Shown here piece by piece: positions 1-9,195 of a DNA stretch of 64,000 nt. Each line of letters starts with the position of its first letter. Position 1 is the first letter of the stretch. The stretch covers positions 1-64,000 of the forward strand of contig NZ_JAMLJL010000005.1 of NCBI RefSeq assembly GCF_023634845.1, in the 5' to 3' direction. This DNA is from Flavobacterium amniphilum. GTDB taxonomy: Bacteria; Bacteroidota; Bacteroidia; Flavobacteriales; Flavobacteriaceae. The notes beneath the pieces are model-generated. The model did not search any database and was not told the origin of the DNA. It saw only the letters and a list, made by a program, of their open reading frames with translations. Both the position numbers and the translations under genes were made by a program.

Positions 1-996
1 TTCAGGATACAACAGCTCCGGTATTCAATACGGAAGGACTACCACAAGATGTAACCGTTCAGTGTGATAATGTTCCGGCTCCGGTTGTACTAACAGCTTC
101 TGATAACTGTGACCAAAATGTACAGGTGATTTACACCGAAACCTTCGCCGGTCAAAACGATAACTGTAGCGCTAATTATGTAATTACCAGAAACTGGTCG
201 GTTACCGATTGTGCGGGCAACAACACCCAACACACACAAATCGTAACCGTTCAGGATACAACAGCTCCGGTATTCAATACGGAAGGACTACCACAAGATG
301 TAACCGTTCAGTGTGATAATGTTCCGGCTCCGGTTGTACTAACAGCTTCTGATAACTGTGACCAAAATGTACAGGTAGTTTACACCGAAACCTTCGCCGG
401 TCAGGATGATAACTGTAGCGCCAACTATGTAATCACCAGAAACTGGTCGGTGACCGATTGTGCGGGCAACAACACCCAACACACACAAATCGTAACCGTT
501 CAGGATACAACAGCTCCGGTATTCAATACGGAAGGACTTCCACAAGACGTAACCGTTCAGTGTGATAATGTTCCGGCTCCGGTTGTACTAACAGCTTCTG
601 ATAACTGTGACCAAAGTGTTCGTGTGATTTACACCGAAACCTTCGCCGGTCAGGATGATGACTGTAGCGCCAACTATGTAATTACCAGAAACTGGTCGGT
701 TACCGATTGTGCGGGCAACAACACCCAACACACTCAAATCGTGACCGTTCAGGATACAACAGCTCCGGTATTCAATACGGAAGGACTTCCACAGGATATC
801 ACAGTACAATGTGATAACGTTCCGGCTCCGGCTGTGATTACCGCTACCGATAATTGCGACAACAATGTACAGGTAACTTATTCAGAACAAAAAATCAGCA
901 ATGAAGAAGGTTGTGCTGCAAATTACAGATTGATCAGAACCTGGTCCGTAACCGATTGTGCCGGCAATAATACAACTCATGTTCAGACTATTAATG
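1..996 (+). repeat. 249-bp in-gene tandem repeat array (83-aa HYR-like modules)
   Basis: The string TTCAGGATAC recurs at 1, 250, 499, 748 and (with the following bases diverging) 997, an exact 249-bp period that preserves the reading frame. Units up to about 830 are almost identical at the DNA level, including third codon positions, while the unit from about 800 on is diverged. This points to recent unit duplication or gene conversion. The array enters from outside the window, so total copy number is unknown. Confidence 0.93.
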
Positions 997-1796
997 TTCA
1001 GGATACCACTCCTCCATTCCCTTCTGTTGAACTACCGGAAAGTATCAGCTTAAACTGTAGTCAGGAATTACCTGAAATTACATTCAGTGACAATTGTACT
1101 ACAAATGTAACTGTTGTATATACACAGGCAACAACTCAGCAAAATGAATACGGATATGTTGTTGTGAGACATTGGGTTGTTACCGATGAATGTGGTAACA
1201 GAGCTGAATACAATCAGACCGTTAATGTTACAATCGAAACTCCATTCTCATTTGTTAATGGATCGGTTTGTAACGGAGACGCACCAGTTGATTTGTATAG
1301 TTTCTTACCGCAAGGAACAGAAACAACCGGGGTTTGGACTGATGTTAGTGGCACAGGCGGGTTAAACGGAAGTATTTTAAACCCAGCAGGCATCCAACCG
1401 GGGTTCTATGTATACAGATACACAATTGCTGATTACCCTTGTCCGAGAATCATAGAAGTTTACATGACAATTGACGATGATTGTGTTGTATTACCTTGTA
1501 CAGTTAGCGATATGAAAATATCTAAAGTTGTTACTCCCGGTGAAGATGGATACAATGATTTCTTTAGAATTCTTGGACTTGAAACTTGTGGATTCACTTA
1601 TAATGTCAAAATATTCAACCGTTGGGGAGCACTTATCTACGAAAACCCTAACTATCAAAACGACTGGAGTGGAAAAGCTGATCAGGCAATTTCAGGTAGT
1701 AATTTACCGGCAGGTACTTACTACTACATCGTAAACATTGTTAACAGCGGATTCGACATAATAAATGGATATTTTTATTTAGGAACCAAAAACTAA
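3..1796 (+). CDS. T9SS type-B surface adhesin with HYR-like repeats (3' part; 5' end outside window)
   Basis: The frame is open from the first bases of the window, so the gene starts upstream; the Met codon at 126 is internal. The visible part holds tandem 83-residue modules with paired cysteines and the recurring motifs TDCAGNN, VQDTTAPVF and SDNCD, which resemble HYR/Ig-like adhesin modules. Two diverged modules follow, then a last domain of about 95 residues (from SDMKISKVVTPGEDGYND through NRWG to the end) typical of the gliding-motility-associated C-terminal domain, the type-B T9SS sorting signal. Such proteins are exported through the outer membrane and held on the cell surface. A PorP/SprF gene starts 8 bp downstream, the usual partner of SprB-like adhesins, so I infer a cell-surface adhesin co-expressed with its own secretion helper. 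The binding target is unknown. Confidence 0.9.
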   Translation, partial: QDTTAPVFNTEGLPQDVTVQCDNVPAPVVLTASDNCDQNVQVIYTETFAGQNDNCSANYVITRNWSVTDCAGNNTQHTQIVTVQDTTAPVFNTEGLPQDVTVQCDNVPAPVVLTASDNCDQNVQVVYTETFAGQDDNCSANYVITRNWSVTDCAGNNTQHTQIVTVQDTTAPVFNTEGLPQDVTVQCDNVPAPVVLTASDNCDQSVRVIYTETFAGQDDDCSANYVITRNWSVTDCAGNNTQHTQIVTVQDTTAPVFNTEGLPQDITVQCDNVPAPAVITATDNCDNNVQVTYSEQKISNEEGCAANYRLIRTWSVTDCAGNNTTHVQTINVQDTTPPFPSVELPESISLNCSQELPEITFSDNCTTNVTVVYTQATTQQNEYGYVVVRHWVVTDECGNRAEYNQTVNVTIETPFSFVNGSVCNGDAPVDLYSFLPQGTETTGVWTDVSGTGGLNGSILNPAGIQPGFYVYRYTIADYPCPRIIEVYMTIDDDCVVLPCTVSDMKISKVVTPGEDGYNDFFRILGLETCGFTYNVKIFNRWGALIYENPNYQNDWSGKADQAISGSNLPAGTYYYIVNIVNSGFDIINGYFYLGTKN

Positions 1797-1803
1797 TCAC
1801 CAT

Positions 1804-2721
1804 ATGAAACGTATAATATTAACTTTAGTAATAGGTGTAGTAGCGTTCTGTGCGAATGCGCAACAAACACCACAGTTTACACAGTATATGTTCAATACGA
1901 TTTCTGTGAATCCAGGATATGCAGGAAGCCGTGAAGCATTAACAATAGTGGGGTTACACAGAAGTCAATGGGTTGGTATGGATGGAGGTCCCACAACACA
2001 GACCTTTTCAATTCATTCACCGTTAAGGAATGAGAATATTGGAGTGGGATTTTCCTTCATCAATGATAAATTAGGATATGAGAATTTTAATTATCTATAT
2101 GCTGATTTTTCATACACTATCAATCTTTCTCAACAAACTAAATTGGCATTCGGGGTTAAAGGAGGCTTCAGCTATTACAGCATTGACGAAGCTTTATTCA
2201 ACGATCCCGATGTGTATAATGACCCTTATTTTCAGGAAAAGTTAAACAGATGGACTCCCAATATAGGTGCAGGTATATACATGCACCAGCCGAGATGGTA
2301 CGTTGGGGTTTCTTCACCAAAACTTATTGAAAATGATTATAATAAATTAGGCAATTATGTATCATTTGAGCAAATGCACTTTTATACCATTGCAGGATAT
2401 GTTTTTGATTTGAATGACAGTGGCAGTGTTAAAATGCGTCCAACAGGTTTAGTAAAACTAACCAAAGGTGCACCGGCTTCTTATGACGCAACATTGTCCT
2501 TTTTATTCAATGACAAATTATGGGTAGGTGGTTCTTACCGCTTTGAAGATTCTGCAGGAGCATTGGTCAGTTTTCAGTTATCAAAACAGCTGACTATAGG
2601 TTATGCATATGATTATCCGATTTCCGACTTAAAACCATATACTTCGGGATCACATGAAATCATGTTGATGTTTGACTTCAAATTTGATAAGTCTAAGTAC
2701 AAATCACCGCGTTATTTCTAA
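1804..2721 (+). CDS. PorP/SprF family type IX secretion system membrane protein
   Basis: This 305-residue protein begins with a signal peptide (MKRIILTLVIGVVAFCANAQ) followed by the family start QQTPQFTQYMFNTISVNPGY, and continues as alternating aromatic/polar strands of an outer-membrane beta-barrel (for example SYTINLSQQTKLAFGVKGG). PorP/SprF proteins act with the T9SS to deliver or attach type-B (CHU_C-type) adhesins; SprF of F. johnsoniae is needed for SprB. The gene starts 8 bp after the adhesin stop and is followed 16 bp later by an OmpA-family gene, the common adhesin-SprF-OmpA order. I infer it serves the adhesin upstream. Confidence 0.92.
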   Translation: MKRIILTLVIGVVAFCANAQQTPQFTQYMFNTISVNPGYAGSREALTIVGLHRSQWVGMDGGPTTQTFSIHSPLRNENIGVGFSFINDKLGYENFNYLYADFSYTINLSQQTKLAFGVKGGFSYYSIDEALFNDPDVYNDPYFQEKLNRWTPNIGAGIYMHQPRWYVGVSSPKLIENDYNKLGNYVSFEQMHFYTIAGYVFDLNDSGSVKMRPTGLVKLTKGAPASYDATLSFLFNDKLWVGGSYRFEDSAGALVSFQLSKQLTIGYAYDYPISDLKPYTSGSHEIMLMFDFKFDKSKYKSPRYF

Positions 2722-2737
2722 CCTAAATGACTGAATT

Positions 2738-4663
2738 ATGAAAAAACTTATTCAAATATTCGTAGCAATTCTACTTTTTGGATTCATTCCTTCGGCTTCA
2801 GCTCAATTTGGGAAGCAGAAAAAAGCGGATGCACTCTATAACAGTTTCTCGTATGTGAAAGCCATAGATGTTTACAAAGAAATACTGGCTAATAATTATA
2901 ATGCCGAATATGCAAAAAGACGATTAGCCGATTGTTATTCGATGCTGCGTGATCCTCAAAATGCATCCGTCTATTATGCAGATGCGGTAAAACAACCCAA
3001 CATTGATCCGGAATATTATCTGAATTACGCCTTGGCACTTCGAGCGCTTAAAAAATATGATGAATCCGAAGTTTGGTTAAACAAATACAAAGAAACCGGA
3101 GTTGTTGATTCCAGAATCCAGAAAATAGTTCAGGATAAAAACTTTATCACCAATATTTATGGCCTTAAACAGCAGTATTTTTCAAAACCGGTCTCTTTCA
3201 ATTCTGAATTGAGTGATTTTGGAGCTATTGAAAAAGACGGTATAATCACATTTGCATCCAGCAGAGACAGAGGTGTGGGAATTAAAAGAACCTATTCCTG
3301 GAACCAACAACCTTTTCTCGATTTATACGATACCAAAAGAGAAGGAGACAAATATACTGATGCCAAAAAAGTAAAAGGTGATGTAAATACCCGTTTCCAT
3401 GAAGGGCAGATTTCGGTTTCGAAAGACGGAAAAACAATGTTTTTCACACGGAATAATTATAATGACGGAAAAAAAGCCAAGGATGCAAGCGGTACCAATA
3501 ACCTCAAAATTTATAAAGCAACTTTAGATAATGATGGTAAATGGACAAACATCAAAGAGCTACCTTTTAATTCCAATAATTATTCTGTTGGACATCCCAG
3601 CTTGACAGCTGATGGAAGTACTTTATATTTTGCTTCTGATATGCCTGGCGGAAAAGGGAAATCTGATTTATACAAAGTAAGTGTTAACGGTGATACTTTC
3701 GGTACACCTGTTAATTTAGGTGACAAGATCAACACCGAAGGCAATGAACTATTTCCCTTTGTACACAATGATGGTAATTTGTTCTTTTCATCTGACGGAT
3801 TACAGGGCTTGGGGCAATTAGACATCTTCACCACCGTAATGGACAAAGAAGGTAATATTCAGGAAATCATCAATCTGGGGGTACCCGTAAATTCAAATAT
3901 GGATGACTTTTCTTTCTTCCTGAATGACACTGGAGAAACCGGATTCATAGCTTCAAACCGTGAAGGCGGTATTGGTGATGATGACATTTACGGCTTTGAC
4001 AGAGTACCTCTGTTCTCAATTATCGGAACTGTGACCGATGCCGTGAACAAAAAACCCATCAAAGAGGCCAAAATTGTCATCAAGGACAAAGACGGAAATC
4101 AAATAGCTGATTTACTGACAGATGATGAAGGAAAATACAGCATTAACGTTGATAGGGAAACGACCTACACAGTTGAAGCCTCACATCCGAAATACCAGCC
4201 GGAACCTTCAAAAATTGCCGACACAAGAAATTCAAAAGGCAAGACATTTGTTCAGGTTGATTTTGAACTGGATCCTGTTCAGGATGTTGATGTACTTGCC
4301 GGTTTAAATATTGAAAATATCTATTTTGATTTTGACAAGTACAATATCCGTCCGGATGCTCAGATTGAATTGAATAAAGTAGCTGATTTAATGCTGATTA
4401 CATATCCGCAAATGGCCATTGAAATTGGTTCACATACTGACAGCCGTGGAAGTTTCAAGTACAATGAAGCATTAGGTATACGCAGGGCAAACTCCACTTA
4501 CAATTATTTACTCTCAAGAGGAGTTGAACCTAAACGGATTAAAAAACATGAAGGTTTTGGAGAATACAATCTGGTTAATGATTGTAAAGACGGGGCCGAC
4601 TGTTCAGAAGAAGCACACCAATTAAATAGAAGATCTGTCTTCACAGTTTTAAGAATGCAATAA
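2738..4663 (+). CDS. OmpA family protein with TPR-like, PD40 and carboxypeptidase-regulatory-like domains
   Basis: This 641-residue envelope protein has a signal peptide (MKKLIQIFVAILLFGFIPSA, cleaved near SASAQ), helical TPR-like repeats to about residue 130, then PD40/beta-propeller-type repeats (motifs SLTADGSTLYFAS, LFFSSDG, GFIASNREGG). A carboxypeptidase-regulatory-like module follows (about residues 425-490, IGTVTDAVNKKPIKEAKIVI), and a C-terminal OmpA peptidoglycan-binding domain from about 525 (IYFDFDKYNIRPDAQIELNK, GSHTDSRG, RRANSTYNYL). The architecture resembles PorE-type T9SS accessory proteins. As last gene of the adhesin-PorP/SprF operon it probably anchors the secretion or adhesion apparatus to peptidoglycan; that role is inferred from family and context. 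Confidence 0.92.
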   Translation: MKKLIQIFVAILLFGFIPSASAQFGKQKKADALYNSFSYVKAIDVYKEILANNYNAEYAKRRLADCYSMLRDPQNASVYYADAVKQPNIDPEYYLNYALALRALKKYDESEVWLNKYKETGVVDSRIQKIVQDKNFITNIYGLKQQYFSKPVSFNSELSDFGAIEKDGIITFASSRDRGVGIKRTYSWNQQPFLDLYDTKREGDKYTDAKKVKGDVNTRFHEGQISVSKDGKTMFFTRNNYNDGKKAKDASGTNNLKIYKATLDNDGKWTNIKELPFNSNNYSVGHPSLTADGSTLYFASDMPGGKGKSDLYKVSVNGDTFGTPVNLGDKINTEGNELFPFVHNDGNLFFSSDGLQGLGQLDIFTTVMDKEGNIQEIINLGVPVNSNMDDFSFFLNDTGETGFIASNREGGIGDDDIYGFDRVPLFSIIGTVTDAVNKKPIKEAKIVIKDKDGNQIADLLTDDEGKYSINVDRETTYTVEASHPKYQPEPSKIADTRNSKGKTFVQVDFELDPVQDVDVLAGLNIENIYFDFDKYNIRPDAQIELNKVADLMLITYPQMAIEIGSHTDSRGSFKYNEALGIRRANSTYNYLLSRGVEPKRIKKHEGFGEYNLVNDCKDGADCSEEAHQLNRRSVFTVLRMQ

Positions 4664-4687
4664 ATACTCTCATACGCGTTGCATTTG

Positions 4688-4726
4688 GAAACCTTTCAAC
4701 GATATACCTAGTTGGAAGGTTTCTTT
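4688..4726 (+). terminator. Intrinsic terminator of the adhesin-SprF-OmpA operon
   Basis: A 13-bp stem (4688-4700 with 4711-4723, one G-T wobble) closes a 10-nt loop and is followed by TTTATT. It lies 25 bp past the OmpA-family stop. The minus-strand kinase gene ends inside it (stop at 4708-4710), so the convergent genes share this DNA. Confidence 0.75.
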
Positions 4727-6927
4727 ATTGTATAACGGCTCGATACTTCTAAGATTGTCTCGTACAATACATTAGGCTCAAAAGGCTTTATCATCACACC
4801 ATTCATTCCTGAGGCTTCTATTTCATCATTAATTTCCTGCTTGTCAAAAGCCGTCAGGGCAATAACAGGAACTTCAAATCCTTTTTCACGGATAAGTTTA
4901 GTTGTTTCAAATCCGTTTAATTGTGGCATGTTGATATCCATCAAAATTACATCAAATACGGTATGCTGTATTCTTTCAATCGCTTCAAAGCCGTTCTCTA
5001 CAATCTGGGTTTCAAAGCCGAATTTACCCAAAATCCTTTCCGTAACAATCTGGTTGATTTTATTGTCTTCCACCAGAAGGACTTTCAGTTCGGTAGTTTT
5101 ACCATTCAGGCAAAGTTCGATAGAATTCTCAGCATCAGCCATAGTTTCGGTATAGTTAAAATCAAGAGAGAATGAAATCGTAGTACCTTTATTCTCTTCG
5201 CTGTCCAAATGGATTTCGCCCCCAAAAAGTTCCACTAATTTTTTTACAATCGGGAGTCCGAGGCCGGTTCCCTGATAATCGTCTTCCCTGCGTTCAATTT
5301 GCACGAACTCATCAAAGATCTTTTCATGGTCTTCTTTAGAGATACCGATACCGTTATCGGCTACTTCAAAATACAATTTACAGGTATCCTTTCCTCTTTC
5401 CGATGTTTTTACCAAGACATCAATCTTTCCTTTTTCTGTGAATTTGAGGGAATTACTGATGAGGTTCATGAAGATTTGCGACAATCGGATCTTATCACTG
5501 AAAATATATTTCGGAACATATTCATCAATATGGATATGGATTTCATTTTGGTTTTTCAGGGCTAAGATCTGTAGGCTGTTTTTAATCGATTCAAGTTCGT
5601 ACCGTAAATCAAAAGGAGTTGTCTCCAGTATGATTTTCTTTTCGGCGATTTTGTTCATCTGTAAGATGTCGTTTACTAAAGAGAGTAGGTATTTAGCCGA
5701 GAACTGAAGCGAACTCAGGTACTTGCTTTTATTCAGTTCCGGATATTCTTCCGAGATGATATCCGTAATACCGATAACGCCATACAAAGGCGTGCGCAAT
5801 TCATGGGTGATGGTCGAAACGAACTGCGATTTGAGTTGGTTCACTTCTTCTGCTTTATTTTTAGCCAATTCCAGTTCCTGATTGGCCAACTCCAATTCTC
5901 TGTAGTTTTTCTTCCGCAGTTTATTGTTTACAAACAGGTTGTACATGAACGCCAGCAGAATGGTCATACTGATCAGGCATAAAAAAACAATAATCCAGGT
6001 TTGTCTTAAACTATTTTCCCGTTGAAGCTTCTCCCCTTCTATAAAATCAATCTGCCTTTTGTATTCGTCAATTTCGAGTTTATTTTCATAATCCCTCACC
6101 TTTTCGGTACGTTCGGCATTGTAAATTTCCTCATTCAGTTTATTGTTGAGGTCAAGGTAATGATAAGCTTGCTCGTAGTTTTTATTCTTTAGGTAATGCA
6201 AGGAGAAATCGCTGTACACTTCCGCCAGATACGAATCCAGCAAGTCGGTCTTTTCATGTTCCCCGAAAGAAATAGCTTTTTGAAAGCTGGCTTCAGCTTC
6301 GTTATTTTTGCCCATTGCGCTCAAATAAGATCCTAACTGGGAATAGTAGGTTATTCTCGCTTCCAGTTCATCATGTTTATCCAAATGTTTTTCTGCCTTT
6401 TGCAAAAAGGGCAAACCTTCTTTATACATCCCTTCCCCGAAATAAGCACCTGAAATATTCAGGGAATTATAGGTGATTTGTATGGGATTCTTGGTTTTTT
6501 CGGTGTAAACCAATCCTTTTTTATAATATTCAATCCCTTTTTTGAAATCATGGTTATAATACGAATAAAGGGCACCGAGGTTGTTATACACCCAGTCCTT
6601 TACGGTATCGTTATCGGTGAGGTTTGCATAATGGAGCGATTTTTTATAATAGTTCTCCGCTTTTTTAGTATCCAGGAATTCGAGGAAGTTGGACCCAATC
6701 ACATTATACGATTTGGCGATCAGTAAATTATCATTAATGGTATAGGAATCTTTTAAAGCTTCTTCAGCGATGCGGAGTGATTTTTCGCAGTCCAGTTCTG
6801 AGAGTGCATTTCTGGCATTGGTGATTTTGGTAAGAACCTGCTTTTTTGTGGGTGTAGTTTCCTGTGCATAAGTAATACCTAAGGTAAGCCAAGACAATAC
6901 AATAAAGAATTGGAAAGTTTTAATCAT
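4708..6927 (-). CDS. TPR-containing hybrid sensor histidine kinase/response regulator
   Basis: This 739-residue protein has a signal peptide (ending TYAQ), a TPR-rich periplasmic region (about 30-280), one transmembrane helix (about 310-333, TWIIVFLCLISMTILLAFMY) and a coiled-coil linker. The HisKA domain has the phospho-acceptor H375 in ITHELRTP, and the HATPase domain shows SNSLKF, DNGIGI and GTGLGL. A C-terminal receiver has the phospho-acceptor D664 in LMDINMPQ and the conserved KPF. There is no DNA-binding domain, so output probably passes to another protein or stops at the internal receiver. No dedicated regulator lies beside it. The input signal is unknown; TPR-type sensor kinases are common in Bacteroidota. 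Confidence 0.93.
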   Translation of the reverse strand: MIKTFQFFIVLSWLTLGITYAQETTPTKKQVLTKITNARNALSELDCEKSLRIAEEALKDSYTINDNLLIAKSYNVIGSNFLEFLDTKKAENYYKKSLHYANLTDNDTVKDWVYNNLGALYSYYNHDFKKGIEYYKKGLVYTEKTKNPIQITYNSLNISGAYFGEGMYKEGLPFLQKAEKHLDKHDELEARITYYSQLGSYLSAMGKNNEAEASFQKAISFGEHEKTDLLDSYLAEVYSDFSLHYLKNKNYEQAYHYLDLNNKLNEEIYNAERTEKVRDYENKLEIDEYKRQIDFIEGEKLQRENSLRQTWIIVFLCLISMTILLAFMYNLFVNNKLRKKNYRELELANQELELAKNKAEEVNQLKSQFVSTITHELRTPLYGVIGITDIISEEYPELNKSKYLSSLQFSAKYLLSLVNDILQMNKIAEKKIILETTPFDLRYELESIKNSLQILALKNQNEIHIHIDEYVPKYIFSDKIRLSQIFMNLISNSLKFTEKGKIDVLVKTSERGKDTCKLYFEVADNGIGISKEDHEKIFDEFVQIERREDDYQGTGLGLPIVKKLVELFGGEIHLDSEENKGTTISFSLDFNYTETMADAENSIELCLNGKTTELKVLLVEDNKINQIVTERILGKFGFETQIVENGFEAIERIQHTVFDVILMDINMPQLNGFETTKLIREKGFEVPVIALTAFDKQEINDEIEASGMNGVMIKPFEPNVLYETILEVSSRYTIKKPSN

Positions 6928-7020
6928 AGATTGTCTAAATTACTTTTTACTTAGAGGATTTATTTGTGAACAGCAAATAATACATTTGTTAAATGTACTA
7001 ATTTCCAAACAAATACAAAT

Positions 7021-7046
7021 AAAAAACTCCGCATTTTGCGGAGTTT
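7021..7046 (-). terminator. Intrinsic terminator of ettA
   Basis: Read on the minus strand, a 10-bp stem (AAACTCCGCA paired with TGCGGAGTTT, 3-nt loop) is followed by a run of T. It lies directly after the ettA stop codon. Confidence 0.85.
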
Positions 7047-7053
7047 AAGTAAA

Positions 7054-8742
7054 TTATCGTACTAATTTTTTGTATTTTAATTTGGTTGGAGCGGTATCTC
7101 CCAGACGTTTTTTACGGTTTTCTTCATACTCTGAGAAACCACCTTCGAAGAAATACACCTGTGAATCCCCTTCAAAAGCAAGGATGTGAGTACAGATACG
7201 GTCTAAGAACCAACGGTCGTGCGAGATAACCACGGCACAGCCTGCAAAGTTCTCCAAACCTTCTTCAAGAGCACGAAGTGTATTGATGTCCAAATCATTC
7301 GTTGGCTCATCCAGTAATAATACGTTTCCTTCTTCTCTTAGCGTCATTGCTAAGTGTAAGCGGTTACGCTCTCCACCTGAAAGCGTGCTTACTTTCTTGT
7401 TCTGGTCACTGCCACCGAAGTTGAAACGGGATAAATACGCTCTTGAATTCACCTGACGGCCACCCATCATGATCAATTCCTGACCGTCACAGAAGTTCTC
7501 CCAGATGGATTTTTCAGGATCGATGTTAGAGTGCGACTGGTCAACGTAAGCAATTTTCACGGTTTCCCCGGTACTGAACTCACCACTGTCCGGTTGTAAT
7601 TCATCCATGATCATTTTGAAGATAGTGGTTTTACCGGCACCGTTCGGACCGATAATCCCTACGATACCTGCCTGTGGCAACGTAAACTCAAGATTATCGT
7701 ATAGTAATTTATCTCCGAATGCTTTCGCCACATTGTGTGCATTGATTACATTCGTTCCCAGACGTGGTCCGTTAGGGATATAGATTTCTAATTTCTCGTC
7801 TAATTCTTTTTGGTCTTCGTTTAATAAACGGTCATAGTTTTGAAGACGTGCTTTCTGTTTTGTCTGACGTCCTTTGGCACCCTGGCGTACCCAATCCAAC
7901 TCACGTTCTAAAGTCTTGCGTCGTTTTGAAGCCACTTTTTCCTCCTGCTCCATACGTTTAGACTTCTGGTCTAACCAAGACGAGTAGTTCCCTTTCCATG
8001 GAATACCTTCACCTCTGTCTAACTCTAAAATCCAACCGGCAACATTATCAAGGAAATAACGGTCGTGCGTTACGGCGATGATCGTTCCTTTGTACTGTTG
8101 TAAGTGTTGCTCTAACCAGTGTACCGACTCGGCATCCAAGTGGTTGGTAGGCTCATCCAGCAACAATACATCCGGTTCCTGTAATAAAAGGCGGCATAAA
8201 GCCACACGGCGGCGTTCCCCTCCCGACAATACCTTAATAGGCGTGTCGGCATCCGGACAACGTAAGGCATCCATTGCGATTTCCAGTTTGGTATCCAGTT
8301 CCCATGCACCGCAAGCATCGATTTTATCCTGTAATTCAGCCTGACGGTCCATAAGTTTCTGCATTTTATCTGCATCTTCGTATACTTCCGGAAGACCGAA
8401 CTGGTCATTGATTTTATTGAATTCTTCCAATAAAGCCACCGCTTCGGCAGCCCCTTCACGAACTACTTCGATAACCGTTTTATTATCGTCCAGTAAAGGT
8501 TCCTGCTCTAAATAACCAACCGTATAACCCGGTGCGAAAACCACATCCCCCTGGTAGTTTTTATCAACTCCGGCAATGATTTTCAATAATGAAGATTTAC
8601 CCGAACCGTTAAGACCCAGGATACCGATTTTGGCACCATAGAAGAAACTCAGGTAAATGTCTTTTAGAACTTGTTTGTTTGTTGATGAATAAGTCTTGCT
8701 TACCCTCGACATGGAAAAGATTACTTTCTTATCGTCAGACAT
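7054..8742 (-). CDS. ettA: Energy-dependent translational throttle protein EttA (ABC-F ATPase)
   Basis: This 562-residue soluble protein has two ABC ATPase domains and no membrane segment, the ABC-F arrangement. Domain 1 has Walker A around residues 43-50 (GLNGSGKS), signature LSGGERRRVALCR and Walker B LLLDEPTNHLD. A linker rich in basic residues (the P-site tRNA-interacting region of ABC-F proteins) follows. Domain 2 has GPNGAGKTT, LSGGERNRLHLAM and LLLDEPTNDLD. Length and motifs match EttA, which binds the ribosomal E site and gates the first elongation steps according to the ADP/ATP ratio. The gene is monocistronic with its own terminator and an upstream -7-like box. Confidence 0.95.
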   Translation of the reverse strand: MSDDKKVIFSMSRVSKTYSSTNKQVLKDIYLSFFYGAKIGILGLNGSGKSSLLKIIAGVDKNYQGDVVFAPGYTVGYLEQEPLLDDNKTVIEVVREGAAEAVALLEEFNKINDQFGLPEVYEDADKMQKLMDRQAELQDKIDACGAWELDTKLEIAMDALRCPDADTPIKVLSGGERRRVALCRLLLQEPDVLLLDEPTNHLDAESVHWLEQHLQQYKGTIIAVTHDRYFLDNVAGWILELDRGEGIPWKGNYSSWLDQKSKRMEQEEKVASKRRKTLERELDWVRQGAKGRQTKQKARLQNYDRLLNEDQKELDEKLEIYIPNGPRLGTNVINAHNVAKAFGDKLLYDNLEFTLPQAGIVGIIGPNGAGKTTIFKMIMDELQPDSGEFSTGETVKIAYVDQSHSNIDPEKSIWENFCDGQELIMMGGRQVNSRAYLSRFNFGGSDQNKKVSTLSGGERNRLHLAMTLREEGNVLLLDEPTNDLDINTLRALEEGLENFAGCAVVISHDRWFLDRICTHILAFEGDSQVYFFEGGFSEYEENRKKRLGDTAPTKLKYKKLVR

Positions 8743-8784
8743 AGTGTTTATGTTTATTTAATATTCAAATTTATTTAAACGGTT

Positions 8785-8793
8785 ACAAATATA
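8785..8793 (-). promoter_or_regulatory. Putative Bacteroidota -7 promoter box for ettA
   Basis: On the minus strand this reads TATATTTGT, a full match to the Bacteroidota -7 consensus TAnnTTTGY, about 43 bp upstream of the ettA start. A second weaker match (TAAATTTG, 8766-8773) lies nearer the start. I found no convincing -33 TTG for either. Confidence 0.5.
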
Positions 8794-8802
8794 GGTATTT
8801 GT

Positions 8803-8940
8803 GAGTGATTAGTGAAGAGTGATTAGTAATTAGTGAAGAGCGACTTGTAATTAGTACTGAGTAATTAGTAACTAGTGATTAGCTTTTAGTTCTTAGCTCA
8901 TAATCCTTAGTCCTTAGTACCCGCTAAATAGTACTTAGCT
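8803..8940. repeat. Degenerate ATTAGT-type simple repeat in a gene-free region
   Basis: This is part of the 453-bp stretch without a gene between ettA and the next gene (8743-9195). It is built of loosely repeated words such as GTGATTAGTGAAGA, GTAATTAGT and CTTAGTCCTTAGTAC, with no fixed period and no open frame. No protein or RNA gene was recognised here. The rest of the gap holds the 11-bp array at 9021-9108 and plain AT-rich DNA. Confidence 0.7.
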
Positions 8941-9020
8941 TTTACAGAAGTAAGCAAGATCTGCTATTAATGAATTATAAATTAGAAATAAAGGATATTT
9001 ATTTCAGACATTAATGATAT

Positions 9021-9108
9021 ACGCTATAAACACGCTATAAACACGCTATAAACACGCTATAAACACGCTATAAACACGCTATAAACACGCTATAAACACG
9101 CTATAAAT
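9021..9108. repeat. 11-bp tandem repeat, eight copies
   Basis: The unit ACGCTATAAAC repeats head to tail eight times without interruption (starts at 9021, 9032, 9043, 9054, 9065, 9076, 9087 and 9098). The last copy ends AAT instead of AAC and then decays into ACGCC. The period is close to one DNA helical turn. It is non-coding, between the 5' end of ettA and the 3' end of the hypothetical gene at 9196. Confidence 0.97.
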
Positions 9109-9195
9109 ACGCCACATATCTAACTTTAGATAAGAATAGACAGTATTCTGTAAAGAAGTAAACTTTACTCCTGCTCTTTTATAGCAAATACTTTA

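Noticed and set aside
339..809. Minus-strand frames opposite the adhesin repeats
   Set aside because: They repeat with the 249-bp period and mirror the coding strand; there is no independent evidence for them.
9021..9108. CRISPR array
   Set aside because: The 11-bp repeat has no spacers and no cas genes are in the window.
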